Origin: Herbiconiux solani NBRC 106740 | Lineage (GTDB): Bacteria; Actinomycetota; Actinomycetes; Actinomycetales; Microbacteriaceae | Assembly: GCF_001571005.1 (NCBI RefSeq) | Contig: NZ_BCST01000006.1 | Coordinates: forward strand, 124,001 to 188,000 | DNA: 64,000 bases | Reading direction: 5' to 3' | Notes under the pieces: model-generated | What the model was told of the DNA's origin: nothing | The model's database searches: none | The model's input: the letters and a program-made list of their open reading frames with translations, nothing else | Program-made: the position numbers and the translations under genes | Part shown: positions 9,701-17,105 of the stretch, piece after piece | Position numbering within the stretch: the stretch's first letter is position 1 | How the letters are laid out: the number at the start of each line of letters is the position of its first letter

Positions 9701-10271
9701 CGAGGGCGACCTCGGGGTAGGCCACGAGGATCTCGCGCCCCGGCAGGAACCGCGCGACGTGATCGCGCACGGCCTCGGAGTTCGCGACCACGAGGTCGGA
9801 GAAGAAGCCGGCGTCCTCGAAGCTCTGCTCGGCGCCGATGCTGAACGAGAGTCCGTGGTCGAGGTCGCCGAACTCGCGGGCGAACCAGACGTGCGGGGTG
9901 CCGGTGAGAGCGGCCGCGACCGCGCCCCACGGGTTCACGATCGAGTTCGTCACGACCACGTCGGGCCGGGTCTCGCGGATGCGCGCGGCGATCTCGAGGA
10001 CCGCCCGGGAGTCGCGGGTGTCGTTCCGCACGCGGTTTTCGCCGGCACGGTAGAGCGAGGGCAGAGCCCACGGCCAGAAGTCCACGGCGAACACCGACCA
10101 GCCGCGCTCGCGGATGCTGTCGGCGAGGAGTCCGGTGCCGGATGCGGTCACCACCTCGATCTCGAGACCGGGTTCCGCCGTCACCCAGGCGTCGCCGAGC
10201 GTGAGGAGGGATCGTTCCGCGCCCCCCAGCACGGTTTCGGACTTGCTGTGGTTGACGAGCAGGGCGCGCAT
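6738..10271 (-). CDS. Three-module glycosyltransferase (GT4 - GT2 - GT4)
   Basis: This 1177-residue protein appears to contain three transferases. Residues about 1-370 are GT4-like (GGAERSL, ARLTVVGPHDHPEY, SEAFGRVTLEYLAQGTPVVG). Residues about 465-745 are GT2 (LTIVVPVYGDLDSLENCL, NLGFGATCNRAV, LLLNSDARL, YSEENDYCLRINRFG). Residues about 745-1080 are a second GT-B module (VLIDLHQLTLRYDGTSRN, VVGNVFAHKQL, FPSCYEGFGLPVAEAARHG). The C-terminal 80 residues are basic and amphipathic, suggesting membrane contact. The open frame runs far upstream through the opposite gene, but ATG 10271 fits because MRALLVNHSKS begins the fold and a -10 hexamer lies just before it. It probably assembles several sugars of the repeat unit. 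Confidence 0.88.
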   Translation of the reverse strand: MRALLVNHSKSETVLGGAERSLLTLGDAWVTAEPGLEIEVVTASGTGLLADSIRERGWSVFAVDFWPWALPSLYRAGENRVRNDTRDSRAVLEIAARIRETRPDVVVTNSIVNPWGAVAAALTGTPHVWFAREFGDLDHGLSFSIGAEQSFEDAGFFSDLVVANSEAVRDHVARFLPGREILVAYPEVALDALGPPGAPTSDPSSPLSLVMVGVVGPAKRQHLAIRALAGLRDRGVDARLTVVGPHDHPEYLRELETSARTLGVADRIVFEGYHEDPAPFVAAADVALMLSRSEAFGRVTLEYLAQGTPVVGIGVGGTRELIADGHSGFVVDEPADADGFDGRVDDLVEAIARYAADRDLLAAHAAAAPGDAAAIASRHPLAPVIEAIGEVARTAPRTPKLPHLAEYWLTLPEDAELWRREWTAERNPSLESTLAQFAASRRAPAAPAVAPGAVDAAAAPAPVVPPLTIVVPVYGDLDSLENCLRSVLDHGELDRNHLLVVNDLGPEADLLEERVLALIAGNPHARYERNPRNLGFGATCNRAVFELDDSGRDVLLLNSDARLTAGAVGEMQAVLNLAEKHGVVCPRTNNGTTASFPFVSRPHRGPEDIEHSLRKYAALVDELPRYTVSPVAIGFCFLVKRSVVDDYGLFDEVFNPGYSEENDYCLRINRFGYSAVFANHAYVIHEGSKSFEESSIDTQRLIDRNAAIVRERYPYFEKAIADYLKYEMDAIDWFADFLDGADPHKRVLIDLHQLTLRYDGTSRNALSFLALLAERNRSGDLDVEFVLSSSKEAVAFFDLGQYGFRTLWNESVEELFDLGLALVPITDENQIIKLNRLCARWVNTHLDVIGARILTILENDIARREVLRDAFRFADRTVVISEATIHDTIALFPDLPADARARMTVVHQGAPSAPVLRAGQGVSAVSERYARAVSTPGYVLVVGNVFAHKQLPAATAALRGQGRTVVVFGSDDLDDGGDVVPVPGGSLSDRQVAELYEGAGLVVFPSCYEGFGLPVAEAARHGKRVVLFDTEVAHEVVTGLGLEESADFFSHFDELASIVAGAASKAADGQAPVPGTVRTLDAYNADLLDVVLAELERSVDLDRLRARMAHFRAVSVYRARTEEYLAEAAHHIDRTSKRKALVVIDNVAARVRAARGTLGAAVGVVKGLPGRLRPGRD

Positions 10272-10277
10272 CCGTAC

Positions 10278-10283
10278 AGGGTA
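10278..10283 (-). promoter_or_regulatory. -10 hexamer close to ATG 10271
   Basis: TACCCT on the minus strand is six bases before the start codon of the three-module transferase. No ribosome binding site is present, so a leaderless mRNA is likely. Confidence 0.45.
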
Positions 10284-10379
10284 TCGAAAACGTCTCGACA
10301 CCCGCCTGTCGACAGGGCAGCATGGCGTCTGAACCCTATATTGAAGGCGACCGATCGGATTTGGGGAACACGGAGCGAC

Positions 10380-12746
10380 ATGGCTGCACATCGGATGTTC
10401 AGGACCATCGCGCTCGCGATCGCCATGGTGATCGCGGCGAGCGGCCTGGTCTACAGCGTCAGCGCGGCTCCCGCCCCGCCGGCCGTCGCCGCTCCCGGGG
10501 GCACGTTCGACCCGTCGAACATCATCAGCGACACCCAGTTCTTCGACAGCGGGTCGATGAACGAGCAGGGCATCCAGAACTTCATCCAGGGCCAGAACTG
10601 CACGCCCCGCGACGGGGTGCCCTGCCTCAAGGACTACCGCGAGACCACGCCCACCAAGGGCGCCCAGGGCACCGGGCACTGCGCGCAGTACACCGGCGCC
10701 GCCTCCGAGAGCGCCGCCCGCATCATCGCCAAGGTGGCCGTCGCCTGCGGCATCAGCCCGAAGGTGCTGCTCGTGCTGATGCAGAAGGAGCAGTCGCTCC
10801 TGACGAACCCGAGCGCCTACGGCTACGAGCGCACGATGGGCTGGGGCTGCCCGGACACGGCGGCCTGCAACTCGCTCTACTTCGGCTTCTTCAACCAGGT
10901 CTACCGCTCTGCCTGGCAGTTCCGTGAGTACACCAAGAACCCCGGCGAGTGGCGCTACCGTGTGGGCAGCACCTACGTGCAGTACCACCCGAACGCCGAC
11001 TGCGGCGGCACGACGCTCAACATCAAGAACCAGGCCACGGCCAACCTCTACAACTACACGCCGTACCAGCCGAACGCGGCCGCGCTCGCGAACCTCTACG
11101 GCACGGGCGACGGCTGCTCGGCCTACGGCAACCGCAACTTCTGGCGGATGTTCTGGGACTGGTTCGGCTCTCCCGTCGAGCAGTCCCCGGTCGGCAACGT
11201 CGACGTGCTGCAGGCGGTGCCGGGCGGCGTCGGCATCTGGGGCTGGGCGCTCGACTCCGACACCTCCAACCCGATCCAGGTGCAGGTCAACCTCAACGGC
11301 AACTACCTCACCACCGCCACGGCCGACGCCGTGCGCACCGACGTGGGCCAGCGCTACGGGCTCGGCGACAAGCACGGTTTCGCACTCAACGTCGCGGTCC
11401 CCGCCGGCGTCCAGCGGATCTGCGTCTGGGGCATCAACGTGGGCTCGGGCCGCAACATCGAGTTCGGCTGCTGGACCGTGACGGTCGGCGGCGACCCCAC
11501 CGGCTCGATCGACACCATCGTTCAGCAGCCCGGCGGCTTCGCCGTCTTCGGCTGGGGACTCGACCCCGACACCGCGTCGCCCATCACCATGCAGGTGAAC
11601 GTCGACGGCCGCTACGGCGGCCAGGTGCAGGCGAACGGTTCCCGCTCCGACATCGCAGCCCGCTACCCCGGCTTCGGCGACAAGCACGGCTTCAACCTGA
11701 TCGTCAAGACCTCTCCCGGCCCGCACCGCATCTGCCTCTGGGGCATCAACACGGGCGGCGGCCAGAACAAAGAGCTGCAGTGCATCGACGTAACCCAGGG
11801 CGGCGCGCCGATGGGCCAGGTCGAGGTGCTGAACCAGGAAGCGCCCGGTTCGATCACGGCCTACGGTTACGCACTCGACCCGGACACCGTCGATCCGATC
11901 AACATCCAGTTCAACCTCGACGGCAACTACCTGACGACGGTCAAGGCCGACGGCAAGCGCACCGGCCTCGGCATCCTCGACGCCTACGGCTCGAACCACG
12001 GCTTCTCGACCAAGCTCACCGTGCCGGCCGGCAAGCACACGATCTGCCTCTGGGGCATCAACGTCGCCTCGGGCCAGAACCGCGAGCTCAGCTGCAACGT
12101 CGTCGAGATCGGCGGCTCGCCGACCGGTGCCATCGAGAACATGGTGCAGAGCTTCGGCCAGATCTCGGTCTACGGCTGGAGCTACGACAAGGACACGGCC
12201 GACCCGATCGGTGTGCAGATCAACGTCGACGGCCGGTACGGCGCGAGCGGCACCGCGAACGCGGGCCGCTCCGACCTCAAGGACAAGAGCATCCCGGCCG
12301 CCTGGGGCGTCAACCACGGCTTCGGCGTGACGACCCAGATCTTCCCGGGCACCCACACGATCTGCGCCTGGGGTCTGAACACCGGGTACGGCGCGAACAA
12401 CGCCTTCGCCTGCATGGACACCACGGTCAGCGGGAACCCGCAGGGCAAGGTCGAGTACATCGGGCCGTTCGGCGGCAACCTCGGGGTCTACGGCTATGCG
12501 GCCGATCCGGACACCGGGGCGTCGATCGACGTGCACGTCTACCTCGACGGCACCTTCGCCGCGGCGACCACCGCCAACGGAGGCCGCACCGACCTGGGCG
12601 GCGTCTACCCGGCCGCGTGGGGCACCAACCACGGCTACGGCGTGCAGTTCCCGGCGTCGCCCGGAACCCACCAGGTCTGCGCCTACGCGATCAACCAGTA
12701 CATCGGAGACAACACCCTGCTGGGCTGCTACACCGTCACGAAGTAG
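10380..12746 (+). CDS. Secreted protein: lysozyme-like N-terminal domain plus five ~100-residue repeats
   Basis: The 788-residue protein has a signal peptide (ATG 10380, GGAG before it; hydrophobic stretch to about residue 30, then Ala/Pro-rich). Residues about 40-265 form one domain containing SESAARIIAKVAVACGISP and LLVLMQKEQSLLT, with paired Cys, ending ANLYGTGDGCSAYGNRNFWR. The helical pattern with a conserved Glu in QKEQ resembles lysozyme-fold hydrolases; this is inference. Residues 270-788 are five repeats, each with a YGWALDPDT-like strand, a VNVDG turn, HGF and ICLWGIN followed by a Cys. Relatives in actinobacteria are often labelled hemagglutinin. No sorting signal is seen. Its place between the transferase and epimerase genes suggests binding or remodelling of the wall glycan. 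Confidence 0.75.
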   Translation: MAAHRMFRTIALAIAMVIAASGLVYSVSAAPAPPAVAAPGGTFDPSNIISDTQFFDSGSMNEQGIQNFIQGQNCTPRDGVPCLKDYRETTPTKGAQGTGHCAQYTGAASESAARIIAKVAVACGISPKVLLVLMQKEQSLLTNPSAYGYERTMGWGCPDTAACNSLYFGFFNQVYRSAWQFREYTKNPGEWRYRVGSTYVQYHPNADCGGTTLNIKNQATANLYNYTPYQPNAAALANLYGTGDGCSAYGNRNFWRMFWDWFGSPVEQSPVGNVDVLQAVPGGVGIWGWALDSDTSNPIQVQVNLNGNYLTTATADAVRTDVGQRYGLGDKHGFALNVAVPAGVQRICVWGINVGSGRNIEFGCWTVTVGGDPTGSIDTIVQQPGGFAVFGWGLDPDTASPITMQVNVDGRYGGQVQANGSRSDIAARYPGFGDKHGFNLIVKTSPGPHRICLWGINTGGGQNKELQCIDVTQGGAPMGQVEVLNQEAPGSITAYGYALDPDTVDPINIQFNLDGNYLTTVKADGKRTGLGILDAYGSNHGFSTKLTVPAGKHTICLWGINVASGQNRELSCNVVEIGGSPTGAIENMVQSFGQISVYGWSYDKDTADPIGVQINVDGRYGASGTANAGRSDLKDKSIPAAWGVNHGFGVTTQIFPGTHTICAWGLNTGYGANNAFACMDTTVSGNPQGKVEYIGPFGGNLGVYGYAADPDTGASIDVHVYLDGTFAAATTANGGRTDLGGVYPAAWGTNHGYGVQFPASPGTHQVCAYAINQYIGDNTLLGCYTVTK
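11187..12743 (+). repeat. Five tandem protein-coding repeats of about 310 bp
   Basis: The C-terminal two thirds of the secreted protein is five consecutive copies of a domain of roughly 100 residues. Copies begin at the P(V/T/M/T/Q)G(N/S/Q/A/K) motif following the previous copy's final GG. They are diverged at DNA level, so the duplication is old and maintained by selection at protein level. Confidence 0.85.
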
Positions 12747-12820
12747 CCGGGACCCCTGTACTACAGTGGTGGCTTGGCCGCGATCCGGCCCCGATCACGA
12801 ACACGAAAGAAGCGCATCAC

Positions 12821-13891
12821 ATGCCTGATCTCTCCTCGCACCGCGTCGTCGTCACCGGAGGGGCCGGCTTCATCGGATGCGCCCTCTCCCAGCGTCTGGC
12901 CGGCCAGGTCGCGAAGTGGGTCGTGATCGACTCGCTGCACCCGCAGGTGCACCCCGTGCAGGAGCGCCCCGCCGACCTGCACGAGGCCGCCGAGCTGGTC
13001 GTCGGCGACGTGACCGACCCCGCCGTCTGGGATGCGGTGCTCGCCGACATCCAGCCCACCATCGTCATCCACCTCGCCGCCGAGACCGGCACCGCCCAGT
13101 CTCTGGACGAGGCGACCCGGCACTCGCACGTCAACGTGGTCGGCACGACCCAGATGACGGATGCGCTCGGCCGGCACGGCATCGTGCCCGAGCGCTTCCT
13201 CCTCTCCTCCAGCCGCGCCGTCTACGGCGAGGGCGCCTGGCAGAAGAGCGACGGCGAGGTCTACTACCCCGGCCAGCGCTCGCACGCGCAGTTCGAGGCC
13301 GGCCAGTGGGACTTCCCGGACGCGACCCCGCTGCCCTCGATCGCCTCCCGCACCGTCCCGGCGCCGACGAGCGTCTACGGCGCCACGAAGCTCGCCCAGG
13401 AGCACGTGCTCGCCGCGTGGGTCAACGCCCGCGACACGTCGCTCACGGCCCTCCGCCTGCAGAACGTCTACGGCCCCGGCCAGTCGCTGTCGAACCCGTA
13501 CACCGGCATCGTCTCACTCTTCTCGCAGCTCGCGATGAAGGGGCAGAGCATCCCGATCTACGAGGACGGCAAGATCACCCGCGACTTCGTCTACATCGAT
13601 GACGTCGCCGACGCCTTCGTCGCGGCGCTCGGCAAGCCCGCCGAGCCGGGCGTGCTCGTCCGCGACGTGGGTTCAGGGGTCGGCACGACCATCCTGCAGC
13701 TCGCCGAGTCGATCGCCCGCTTCCACGGCGCTCCGGAGCCGCACATCACCGGCAAGTACCGCGACGGCGACGTGCGCCACGCCGAGTGCTCGATCGAGGA
13801 CACCCTGGCCACCTTCGACTGGACCCCTGAGTGGGACGTCGACCGCGGCGTCGCGGGTCTCCAGGAGTGGATCGCGGCCCAGCAGGCCTAG
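12821..13891 (+). CDS. NAD-dependent sugar epimerase (extended SDR, dTDP-rhamnose 4-epimerase-like)
   Basis: This 356-residue extended short-chain dehydrogenase has the Rossmann motif VVVTGGAGFIG at the N-terminus, HLAAETGTAQS, the SSSRAVYGEG strand and catalytic YGATK (Tyr and Lys at about 186 and 190). NVYGPGQSLSNPYTGI and RDFVYIDDVADAF match nucleotide-sugar epimerases. The LHPQVHP segment after the first fold unit is reminiscent of the WbiB-type dTDP-L-rhamnose 4-epimerases; this narrower call is a guess. ATG 12821 follows an AAAGAAG-type ribosome binding site. The enzyme would supply an activated sugar, perhaps 6-deoxytalose, to the neighbouring glycosyltransferases. A strong hairpin follows the stop. 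Confidence 0.85.
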   Translation: MPDLSSHRVVVTGGAGFIGCALSQRLAGQVAKWVVIDSLHPQVHPVQERPADLHEAAELVVGDVTDPAVWDAVLADIQPTIVIHLAAETGTAQSLDEATRHSHVNVVGTTQMTDALGRHGIVPERFLLSSSRAVYGEGAWQKSDGEVYYPGQRSHAQFEAGQWDFPDATPLPSIASRTVPAPTSVYGATKLAQEHVLAAWVNARDTSLTALRLQNVYGPGQSLSNPYTGIVSLFSQLAMKGQSIPIYEDGKITRDFVYIDDVADAFVAALGKPAEPGVLVRDVGSGVGTTILQLAESIARFHGAPEPHITGKYRDGDVRHAECSIEDTLATFDWTPEWDVDRGVAGLQEWIAAQQA

Positions 13892-13909
13892 CCCGCACGG
13901 CTCGAACAG

Positions 13910-13943
13910 CGAAGGCCCAGGACGGTGACGTCCTGGGCCTTCG
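13910..13943. terminator. Bidirectional intrinsic terminator
   Basis: A perfect 15-bp stem with a GTGA loop (arms 13910-13924 and 13929-13943) lies between the convergent epimerase gene and the four-gene minus-strand operon that ends at 13988. There is no long T tract, as is common in high-GC actinobacteria. It should serve both directions. Confidence 0.85.
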
Positions 13944-13987
13944 TCGTCTGCTGCGGAGCGGCTATTAGGGCTGCGGTGCGGGACTAA

Positions 13988-14311
13988 CTAGGACTGACCG
14001 CCAACGGCCGGCTCGCCCACGAACTCGTGCGCCTCACGGGCGAGCTCGGGCCAGAGCTCGAGGTCGCGGATGGTCACCCAGTCGCGGAGCTCGTGGCCGC
14101 CGCCGGTGAAGCCGAAGGCCTGGCCGCGCTCACGCAGGTCGGTGGCGCGGGCCTCGGGCAGCTCGACGACGAGGGCGTCGCCGTCGAGGAAGGCGAAGAG
14201 CTTGCCGTGCACGAGCAGGCCGTCGGGTGTGACGGCGACGCCGTCCTCGTCGCTCAGCTGGAGGACGAGGGCGTCGTACGCCTCGGTGGTCTGTGCGTCA
14301 ACCATGGTCAT
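13988..14311 (-). CDS. Small conserved-looking hypothetical protein (TfoX/YjbR-like fold possible)
   Basis: This 107-residue soluble protein is acidic and ends an operon. Its layout (GVAVTPDGLLVHGKLFAFLDGDALVVELPEA, then a region ending in RDWVTI and WPELAREAHEFVG) resembles small alpha/beta proteins of the TfoX-N or MmcQ/YjbR type, but the match is by general pattern only. The start ATG at 14311 overlaps the stop of the DUF2142 gene (ATGA), which favours it over the ATG two codons later. Function unknown; the operon position suggests co-expression with membrane glycan proteins rather than a shared reaction. Confidence 0.6.
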   Translation of the reverse strand: MTMVDAQTTEAYDALVLQLSDEDGVAVTPDGLLVHGKLFAFLDGDALVVELPEARATDLRERGQAFGFTGGGHELRDWVTIRDLELWPELAREAHEFVGEPAVGGQS

Positions 14312-15903
14312 GACCTTTCATCGGTGAGAGCCGGTGCGCGATCGCGCCCGGCGAGGACGACGGAGACCGCGAAGGCGGCCGCCGTGAGTGCGAAGAGGAC
14401 GACGAGGGGCACGACGCCGACCGGCGGGGTCCAGGCCCCCGGCTCGACCATCTCGGCCCAGTCGACGCTGTAGCCGACCGAGAACCGGCGGAGCGTCGTG
14501 GCGAACGACCAGACGATCCCGATCGTCCAGAGCGCGCCGACGGCCCAGGGCAGGATGCGCAGCAGCCGGGCGAGTCCTCGGTGCGAGCCGGCGGCCTCCT
14601 CCCGGCGCCGGAACCGGTCCGACGCGGCGATGCACGCCGCCATCGACACGAGCAGCGCCATCAGCAGCACCAGCGTGTACCGGCCCTGCCAGATGTAGCC
14701 GCCGCGGGTGACGTAGGCGGCCTGGATGAGCGGGGGAAGGAAGAAGAACAGCAGCGCCATGATCACCACGAAGACCAGGGCGCGACCGCGCACCCAGAGC
14801 GCGGTGCCGACGACCAGGAGGGCGAACAGCAGGTACGAGATGTAGTAGACCGGCGGGCTCAGCGGGGTGTCGAGCCAGCCGAGGATGCCGACCATCTGGC
14901 GCAGCTGGGGGTAGAACATCCCGATCAGGCCGAAGAAGCCCTGCACCGGGGTGAGCCCGACGCCCGGGGCCGTGGGCGTGACCTCGGGCCCGGTGGTCGG
15001 CGCGGTGCCGAGGGTGTTGGTCGAGAGGGTCCACCAGGCGCTGAACAGGGCCGACGCGGCGATCAGCGCGATCGACACGATGACGGCCGGGCGGCGGAGG
15101 AGCGCCAGGAGCGCCCGGCCCTTCAGCAGCACGAGCGGCACCACGAGCAGCAGGGCGACCCAGAGCGGCGAGATGCCGCGCGTGTTCGCGACCAGGGCCG
15201 AGGCCACCACCACGAGGGCGAGCCGGGAGCGCAGCAGCCGTTCGTCCGGGTGCAGCACGATCCCGAGCATCCCGGTGATGATCGCCAGGCCGCCGGTGAA
15301 CTCGAGGGCGTTCGGGTTGACGGTGCCGAGCAGGTACACCGCGATCGGGGTGAGGCCGATCAGCACGCCGAGGGCGGGCAGCCGGCGGCGGGGCCAGGAT
15401 CCGATCATCCAGAAGCAGGCCGCGACGAAGAAGGAGCAGAGCAGCGCGCTCACGATGCGCATCCCGTAGATGCCCGCCTCGTCCGGCGAGAGGAGCGAGG
15501 GCCAGCCCACGAGCAGGTAGTAGACCGGGTCGTAGAGGCTCGCCGAGGAGTAGGTCTCGACGATCGCCCCGGGGTCGCCGGCGAACTCGGGGGCGCAGGT
15601 CGCGGCCGTGTCGCCCAGGAAGGCGAAGCAGCTCTGCTGGTACTCGAAGGCGAGGGCGGCGGGCACGTGCAGCACCCCGCCCTGCGCGATCATCGACGAG
15701 GGCACGAACTCGCCGCGCACCACGGATCCGGCCTTCACGACGTGCGCCGGCTCGTCGGGCGACCCGCCGATCGGCGTGGCCAGCGCCCAGAGCGCGCCGA
15801 GCAGCGACAGCAGCAGCCAGGGGAGGACGAACAGGATCAGCACCGACCTCGGGCGGGCGGGGGCCGCCGTGCGGGCCGGGGATCCGGGTGGTGCGAGGGT
15901 CAT
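14308..15903 (-). CDS. DUF2142 family membrane protein
   Basis: This 531-residue protein has about eleven to twelve predicted membrane segments. The first extracytoplasmic loop begins ATPIGGSPDEPAHVVKA, the acidic DEP motif of the DUF2142 family, a GT-C-like fold family found in surface polysaccharide and teichoic acid loci. SLYDPVYYLLVGWPSLL and GLTPIAVYLLGTVNPNALE are further family-like segments. The likely role is transfer of a lipid-phosphate-linked sugar outside the membrane. It starts in an ATGA overlap with DUF2304 and ends in an ATGA overlap with the small gene downstream. The GT2 gene two places upstream could make its lipid-linked donor. Confidence 0.8.
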   Translation of the reverse strand: MTLAPPGSPARTAAPARPRSVLILFVLPWLLLSLLGALWALATPIGGSPDEPAHVVKAGSVVRGEFVPSSMIAQGGVLHVPAALAFEYQQSCFAFLGDTAATCAPEFAGDPGAIVETYSSASLYDPVYYLLVGWPSLLSPDEAGIYGMRIVSALLCSFFVAACFWMIGSWPRRRLPALGVLIGLTPIAVYLLGTVNPNALEFTGGLAIITGMLGIVLHPDERLLRSRLALVVVASALVANTRGISPLWVALLLVVPLVLLKGRALLALLRRPAVIVSIALIAASALFSAWWTLSTNTLGTAPTTGPEVTPTAPGVGLTPVQGFFGLIGMFYPQLRQMVGILGWLDTPLSPPVYYISYLLFALLVVGTALWVRGRALVFVVIMALLFFFLPPLIQAAYVTRGGYIWQGRYTLVLLMALLVSMAACIAASDRFRRREEAAGSHRGLARLLRILPWAVGALWTIGIVWSFATTLRRFSVGYSVDWAEMVEPGAWTPPVGVVPLVVLFALTAAAFAVSVVLAGRDRAPALTDERS

Positions 15904-16283
15904 GGGTTCCTTTTGGGGCCGAGCGCCTCGGCGAGTGAGCGTTCGAGCTCCTTGATCCGGAGCTCCTGCAGTGCGACGGCCTCGGCCAGCGTGCGCGTCT
16001 CGCTCTCGAGCTCGGTGAGCTCGCCCGAGTGCTGGATGGAGACGAGGAAGAGCACCGCGATGCTGAGGAAGAAGACGAGGTTGATCGGGACGGTCACGCC
16101 CAGCCAGCCCGCGACGATCCCGAGCAGGTTCGGGAAGATGCCGATCACCAGCGCGACGAGGCCGGCCGCGAGCCACCAGATCGCGTGGCGCTCGCGCAGG
16201 TGCCGGCGGCGCAGCGACTCGATCACCACGCCGAGCGTGAAGAGGGCGGCGACGATGCCGAGGATGTAGACGGCGAGGCTCAT
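15900..16283 (-). CDS. DUF2304 family small membrane protein
   Basis: This 127-residue protein has three hydrophobic segments (about residues 3-20, 37-58 and 65-85) followed by a C-terminal coiled-coil-like helix rich in Glu, Leu and Arg. The pattern MSLAVYILGIVAALFTLGVVIESLRRRHLRERHAIWWL is split between the first segment and a basic loop and is typical of DUF2304, often paired with a dolichyl-phosphate-sugar synthase-like GT2, as here. It is coupled on both sides: its ATG overlaps the stop of the GT2 gene and its stop overlaps the DUF2142 start. It may form a membrane complex with the GT2 enzyme. Confidence 0.8.
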   Translation of the reverse strand: MSLAVYILGIVAALFTLGVVIESLRRRHLRERHAIWWLAAGLVALVIGIFPNLLGIVAGWLGVTVPINLVFFLSIAVLFLVSIQHSGELTELESETRTLAEAVALQELRIKELERSLAEALGPKRNP

Positions 16284-17017
16284 CCCGCGGCGACCGGCTT
16301 CGGAACGAGGACGGGCGGGCGGATGAGGGCGACGAACAGGGCCATGCCGGCACGCCCCAGGTAGACGGCCGCCTTGTACGGGTTGTGCGAGGGCACCCCG
16401 CCGGCCCGCGGCCGCATCGCGACCGGCACCTGGGCGACGGTCAGCTTCGAGCGCGAGGCGATCACGAGCGACTCGACCGTGTCGCCGAGATACTCCGAGG
16501 GGTAGTGCTGGGCGAACAGCGCGACCGCCCGCGGGCCGCTCGCGCGGAACCCCGAGGTCGTGTCGGTCAGCTTCGTGCCGGTGAGCCGGCTCAGGATGCC
16601 CGAGAGGGTGCGCATCGCCCAGCGCCGGGGCCCGCGCACGGTGTACTCGCCGACGCCCGCGAAACGGGCTCCGAGCACGAGGTCGTGGTGCTCGAGGCCC
16701 GCGACGAGCTCGGTCACGCCGGCCGGGTCGTGCTGCCCGTCGGAATCGACCTGCACGACGTTGTCGAAGCCCTGGGCGAGGGCGTACTTGAAGCCGGCGC
16801 GCATGGCGCCGCCGACCCCGAGGTTGATGGGGAGACGGAGCACGGTGGCACCGGCGGCCTCGGCGCGGCGGGCCGTGTCGTCGTGCGAGCCGTCGTCGAC
16901 GACCAGGCAGTGCACCCCGGGAAGGGTCGCGTAGACCTCGCGCACGACGGCGCCGACCGCCTCCTCCTCGTTGAACGCGGGCATCACGATGAGCGTGCGT
17001 TCGAGGGCGGCCGACAT
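16280..17017 (-). CDS. GT2, polyprenyl-phosphate sugar synthase-like
   Basis: This 245-residue GT2 resembles dolichol-phosphate mannose synthases: TLIVMPAFNEEEAVGAVV, CLVVDDGSHDDT, NLGVGGAMRAGFKYA, the metal site VQVDSDGQHDP and TDTTSGFRASGPRA. It likely transfers a hexose from a nucleotide sugar to polyprenyl phosphate at the inner membrane face, for use by DUF2142. The frame is open to GTG 17035, with further ATGs at 17029 and 17026. ATG 17017 was chosen because TATGAT lies seven bases before it and the fold starts just after it; a GGGAGGG sequence could alternatively serve 17029. It is the first gene of a four-gene operon. Confidence 0.88.
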   Translation of the reverse strand: MSAALERTLIVMPAFNEEEAVGAVVREVYATLPGVHCLVVDDGSHDDTARRAEAAGATVLRLPINLGVGGAMRAGFKYALAQGFDNVVQVDSDGQHDPAGVTELVAGLEHHDLVLGARFAGVGEYTVRGPRRWAMRTLSGILSRLTGTKLTDTTSGFRASGPRAVALFAQHYPSEYLGDTVESLVIASRSKLTVAQVPVAMRPRAGGVPSHNPYKAAVYLGRAGMALFVALIRPPVLVPKPVAAG

Positions 17018-17024
17018 GCCCCCC

Positions 17025-17030
17025 ATCATA
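17025..17030 (-). promoter_or_regulatory. -10 hexamer TATGAT close to ATG 17017
   Basis: TATGAT differs from the TATAAT consensus at one base and lies seven bases before ATG 17017 on the minus strand. It overlaps the alternative upstream start codons, supporting 17017 and a leaderless operon mRNA. Confidence 0.5.
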
Positions 17031-17105
17031 GCCACGGGCCCTCCCGCGGCCCGGCTGCCGCTCCCGCCGGGGAAGGTGCTCTATCGTTTCTGCAGAGGGG
17101 GCCAG

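Noticed and set aside
14581-16269. Long open frame on the plus strand opposite the DUF2142 and DUF2304 genes
   Set aside because: The translation is rich in Arg, Glu, Gly and His without any fold, and the opposite strand has complete membrane proteins with overlapping starts. It is a high-GC antisense frame.
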